A stretch of 36,469 bases of DNA from Dendronalium phyllosphericum CENA369 (GTDB lineage: Bacteria > Cyanobacteriota > Cyanobacteriia > Cyanobacteriales > Nostocaceae): positions 1-36,469 of the forward strand of contig NZ_JAECZA010000040.1 of NCBI RefSeq assembly GCF_016056275.1, given 5' to 3'. The stretch's first letter is position 1, and every line of letters begins with the position of its first letter. A program made the position numbers and the translations under genes. Below are positions 34,215-36,469 of the stretch, piece by piece. Under the pieces are notes generated by a model. The model was not told where the DNA came from. It saw only the letters and a program-made list of their open reading frames with translations, and searched no databases.

Positions 34215-34814
34215 GTGCTTACTTCCTTGTCACCGACAATCAATGCTCTGAAGCAACCTACGAGTGATGCTTGGATAGAACAAGCGATCGCTAATTTAGA
34301 TATCATTTTGCTTGACCACTCCCACTGCGAACGTAAAGCAGCAGGCGTAGCGTTAAATTTTATGTTTCGCTATCCTTCTAATACTAAAATGGTACGGGAA
34401 TTAACTGCGATCGCCCGCGAAGAACTAGAACATTTTGAACTAGTTAATCAATGGCTAGAACGCCGAAATATTCCCCTTGCTCCCCTATCGCCGCCTCCCT
34501 ACGGTGCTGGGTTGAAAGCCCAAGTGCGCCCTCACGAACCAGAACGCTTTTTAGATTCTTTGCTAGTTACTGGTTTGATAGAAGCGCGCAGTCACGAACG
34601 CCTAGGGTTATTAGCTACACACTGTCCTGAGCCAGAATTAGCTAAGTTTTATCGAGGCTTGATGGCATCCGAGGCGCGGCACTATGGTACATACTGGGTT
34701 TTAGCTGATACTTATTTTGACAGAGAAATTGTCATGCAACGGCTTGATGAATTGGCTACAGTCGAAAGTGAGTTGTTAGTAAACTTGCATTCAGAGCCTA
34801 GAATTCATAGTTAG
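34215..34814 (+). CDS. miaE: tRNA-(ms2io6A) hydroxylase MiaE
   Basis: A 199-residue ferritin-like diiron monooxygenase that hydroxylates the isopentenyl group of ms2i6A at tRNA position 37. The metal-binding pattern is clear: LDHSHCERKAAGVALNFM, IAREELEHFELV (ExxH), LIEARSHERLGLLA and ASEARHYGTYW. Length is typical. It starts with GTG 34215; no in-frame ATG is near. The next gene, a VOC protein, starts 20 bp after its stop, so they form an operon. Confident family assignment. Confidence 0.94.
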   Translation: MLTSLSPTINALKQPTSDAWIEQAIANLDIILLDHSHCERKAAGVALNFMFRYPSNTKMVRELTAIAREELEHFELVNQWLERRNIPLAPLSPPPYGAGLKAQVRPHEPERFLDSLLVTGLIEARSHERLGLLATHCPEPELAKFYRGLMASEARHYGTYWVLADTYFDREIVMQRLDELATVESELLVNLHSEPRIHS

Positions 34815-34833
34815 TATAATAATTGCAATAGAT

Positions 34834-35235
34834 ATGATGCTTCAGTTAACACACATCAGGCTGCTAGTCTCCAACTTCAAAGATTGTTTTTTGTTTTACC
34901 GTGATGTGCTGGGATTTACTATTGATTGGGGTGACGAAAATAGTTGGTACGCCGAATTACACACCGGAGATAATGTCAAGCTGGCTTTGTTTAGAAAAGA
35001 ATTAATGGCTGAAGCAGTCCCCAGCGCCTATCAACCTTCTGCGATTGAATGTCACAACAAAGTAGCCTTAGTTTTTGCTGTAGATAACGTAGATGAGTTC
35101 TATCAGCACCTCAAAGAACATAACGCCATAATTGTGACTCAACCTCAAGACCGCCCAGCATGGGGGCTGCGAACCGCTCATTTTCGCGATCCCGATGGCA
35201 ATTTGATTGAAATATTTAACAATCTGGCTGGGTAG
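34834..35235 (+). CDS. VOC family protein downstream of miaE
   Basis: A 133-residue VOC-fold protein: LQLTHIRLLVSNFKDCFLFYRDVLGF, DWGDENSWYAELHTGDNVKLALF, ALVFAVDNVDEFYQHLKEHN and the end FRDPDGNLIEIFNNL with the terminal metal-ligand Glu. Function could be glyoxalase-like, dioxygenase-like or antibiotic binding; nothing decides. Two consecutive ATG codons (34834 and 34837) are possible starts. It is 19 bp after miaE, in one transcript, though a functional link is not obvious. Confidence 0.88.
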   Translation: MMLQLTHIRLLVSNFKDCFLFYRDVLGFTIDWGDENSWYAELHTGDNVKLALFRKELMAEAVPSAYQPSAIECHNKVALVFAVDNVDEFYQHLKEHNAIIVTQPQDRPAWGLRTAHFRDPDGNLIEIFNNLAG

Positions 35236-35370
35236 CTAAGAGCCTGTCAAGAAACAGCTTTTACAATTTGCTATCTAGAAAGCTTACTGAGAAAGCATTT
35301 CTAACTCAAAAAAAGCCAAGGTTGTTAATTGACAAACTCTAAGGTTAGAGTCTCGCAACCAGCAAGTACC
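35236..35370. other. Spacer between VOC gene and PAP remnant
   Basis: A 135-bp stretch between two convergent features. A few dispersed-repeat fragments are visible but no gene and no clear terminator. Confidence 0.5.
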
Positions 35371-35605
35371 TCATGCTACTGGAGGAGCTGCGCTATCGGG
35401 TAAATCATCAGATTTTCTCAGAATGAATAAACTGCCATCTCCTCCACGGCCAATTCTCAAAGTTTCATCCAAGTAAGTAATATCAAGGGTGGCAATTCTG
35501 CCAGTAGGATTGTTAGCTGAAACAACCTTAAATGGGTTAAGTTGAGGAGTATCAATACCAACAATCTTCTCAATTGCTAGGTAGCGTTTGTCAAAATAGA
35601 CATTA
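35371..35605 (-). pseudogene. PAP/fibrillin domain protein, C-terminal remnant cut by IS
   Basis: Read on the minus strand, 35605 to 35371 gives a 78-codon frame ending in TGA: VYFDKRYLAIEKIVGID, then GRIATLDITYLDETLRIGRG and GDGSLFILRKSDDLPD. This is the C-terminal signature of plastid-lipid-associated (PAP/fibrillin) proteins, thylakoid-associated lipid-binding proteins of cyanobacteria and plastids. The frame is broken at 35606 where the IS element begins. The N-terminal part should lie beyond the right edge of the window, on the other side of the element. Confidence 0.78.
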
Positions 35606-36469
35606 GAGGGTGTTTGAAAAGTCTGTCAGGTTGTAAAAAAGCTCTCTCGGTATACGCGCTCGTATAGATAATAGACAGCACCAAGAGAGCAAGATGACTA
35701 AAGCATACCCCAGCAATCTGACCCATGCACAATATGAATTGCTGAGTGACATGATTCCAGAAGCAAAACCCGGAGGTCGCAAGCGTGAAGTTGAGATGTG
35801 GGAAGTGCTTAACGCAATTTTCTATGTCCTAGTAGAAGGAGTTAGATGGCGCTCGCTACCAGGTGACTTTCCTGCTTGGCAAACGGTGTACACATATTTT
35901 CGCAACTGGCGTAAAGACGGGACATGGTTGCACATTCACGATAGTCTGCCAGAGTGGACAAGAATCGAAATTGAGCGTCATCGCAGTCCATCAGAAGCAA
36001 TCATTGATAGTCAAAGTGTCAAAAGTGCGGCGACGGTGAGCCAACAAGTGGGCTTTGATGCAGGCAAGAAAATTAAAGACCGCAAGCGATTTATGACAGT
36101 CGATACCTTGGGGTTAGTCTTGCGGGTGTTGGTCACGGCGGCCAATGTAGGTGAACGTGAAGGAGGCAAAAAAGTTCTCAAACGGGTCAAACAATCTCGC
36201 ACTCAGGGATGTCGTTTGACAATCATCTGGGTGGATGGTGGCTTTAACGGTGAGCCATTCATGCAGTGGGTGATGGACTTTTGCCGTTGGATTGTCCAAG
36301 TGGTGCTACGACCAGAACAAACCAAGGGATTCGTGTTGCTCAAAAAACGTTGGGTAGTGGAACGCACTTTCGGTTGGCTTATGGGGTGTCGGCGATTGGT
36401 TAGAGATTATCAGTTATTGCCCGAAACATCACAGACGTTTATCTACGTTGCCATGATCCGGATCATGGT
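35606..36469 (+). mobile_element. IS5-family insertion sequence, right end outside window
   Basis: The left end GAGGGTGTTTGAAAAG begins at 35606, directly abutting the PAP remnant, and the transposase gene starts 88 bp inside. GCTCTCT (from 35641) and AGAGAGC (to 35690) form an internal inverted repeat before the transposase. The element continues past the window, so the other terminal repeat and the target duplication cannot be seen. Confidence 0.85.
35694..36469 (+). CDS. IS5-family transposase (partial at 3' end)
   Basis: A continuous frame of 258 codons without a stop to the window edge. It begins MTKAYPSNLTHAQYELLSDM, has the N-terminal DUF4096-type segment WEVLNAIFYVLVEGVRWRSL and then the DDE nuclease: first Asp in AIIDSQSVKS, second Asp in IIWVDGGFNG, Glu in VVERTFGWL. 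This is the IS5-family single-frame arrangement. About one to two dozen more residues are expected beyond the edge, judging from family length. No frameshift or internal stop is visible, so it may be active. Confidence 0.9.
   Translation, partial: MTKAYPSNLTHAQYELLSDMIPEAKPGGRKREVEMWEVLNAIFYVLVEGVRWRSLPGDFPAWQTVYTYFRNWRKDGTWLHIHDSLPEWTRIEIERHRSPSEAIIDSQSVKSAATVSQQVGFDAGKKIKDRKRFMTVDTLGLVLRVLVTAANVGEREGGKKVLKRVKQSRTQGCRLTIIWVDGGFNGEPFMQWVMDFCRWIVQVVLRPEQTKGFVLLKKRWVVERTFGWLMGCRRLVRDYQLLPETSQTFIYVAMIRIM

Noticed and set aside
36011-36299. Two minus-strand frames inside the IS element
   Set aside because: They are antisense shadows of the continuous transposase frame on the plus strand.
1-36469. 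tRNA or rRNA genes
   Set aside because: No sequence resembling a tRNA T-loop with matching acceptor stem, and no rRNA conserved segments, was noticed by eye; a tRNAscan or covariance search would settle this.

Overview
The window is a piece of a filamentous, probably heterocyst-forming (Nostocales-type) cyanobacterial chromosome. The evidence is the very frequent HIP1 octamer (GCGATCGC) inside and between genes, the dispersed short palindromes and tandem repeats typical of these genomes, a CYP110-like cytochrome P450, large multi-PAS/GAF hybrid histidine kinases with an Rcp1-like response regulator, a plastid-lipid-associated (PAP/fibrillin) gene remnant and a Nif11-type small protein. No rRNA or tRNA gene and no CRISPR array was seen.

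Layout. 1-4904: a P450 divergent from a large thiamine-diphosphate enzyme of the transketolase/phosphoketolase superfamily, a repeat-rich spacer and a lone SUKH (SMI1/KNR4) protein. 5465-11222: an accessory stretch with a GC-rich SnoaL-like gene, a small coiled-coil protein, a 21-bp tandem repeat array, a short helical protein followed by an NB-ARC/TPR STAND ATPase (possible conflict or defence system), and a UPF0175/DUF3368 antitoxin-toxin pair. 11513-15018: a Nif11-like small protein divergent from a three-gene cassette: an exported protein with SDKGKDA repeats and a CxxC, a degenerate ATP-grasp-like protein, and an ATP-grasp ligase fused to a 2-oxoglutarate/Fe(II) oxygenase. The cassette looks like a peptide- or protein-modification system and is the most unusual item here. 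15832-24312: a signalling cluster of three histidine kinases and one response regulator. The middle kinase carries a GAF domain with both cysteines expected of a DXCF-type cyanobacteriochrome, so the cluster may be light-responsive.

24415-31142 holds housekeeping and envelope genes: an NTF2-like protein, a GT4 glycosyltransferase, two small hypothetical proteins, murG, an exported NTF2-like protein and a GT-C-like membrane protein. 31382-35235 holds two short-chain dehydrogenases, two VOC proteins and miaE. At the right end an IS5-family element, cut by the window edge, has disrupted a PAP/fibrillin gene.

How the parts may work together: the kinases at 15832 and 22414 share nearly the same PAS-kinase-receiver module and flank the putative photoreceptor kinase and its Rcp1-like regulator, suggesting one branched phosphorelay. 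The cassette at 12048-15018 is tightly spaced (the last two genes overlap by 4 bp) and probably works as a unit. Functional calls come from motif recognition by eye; no database search was possible.
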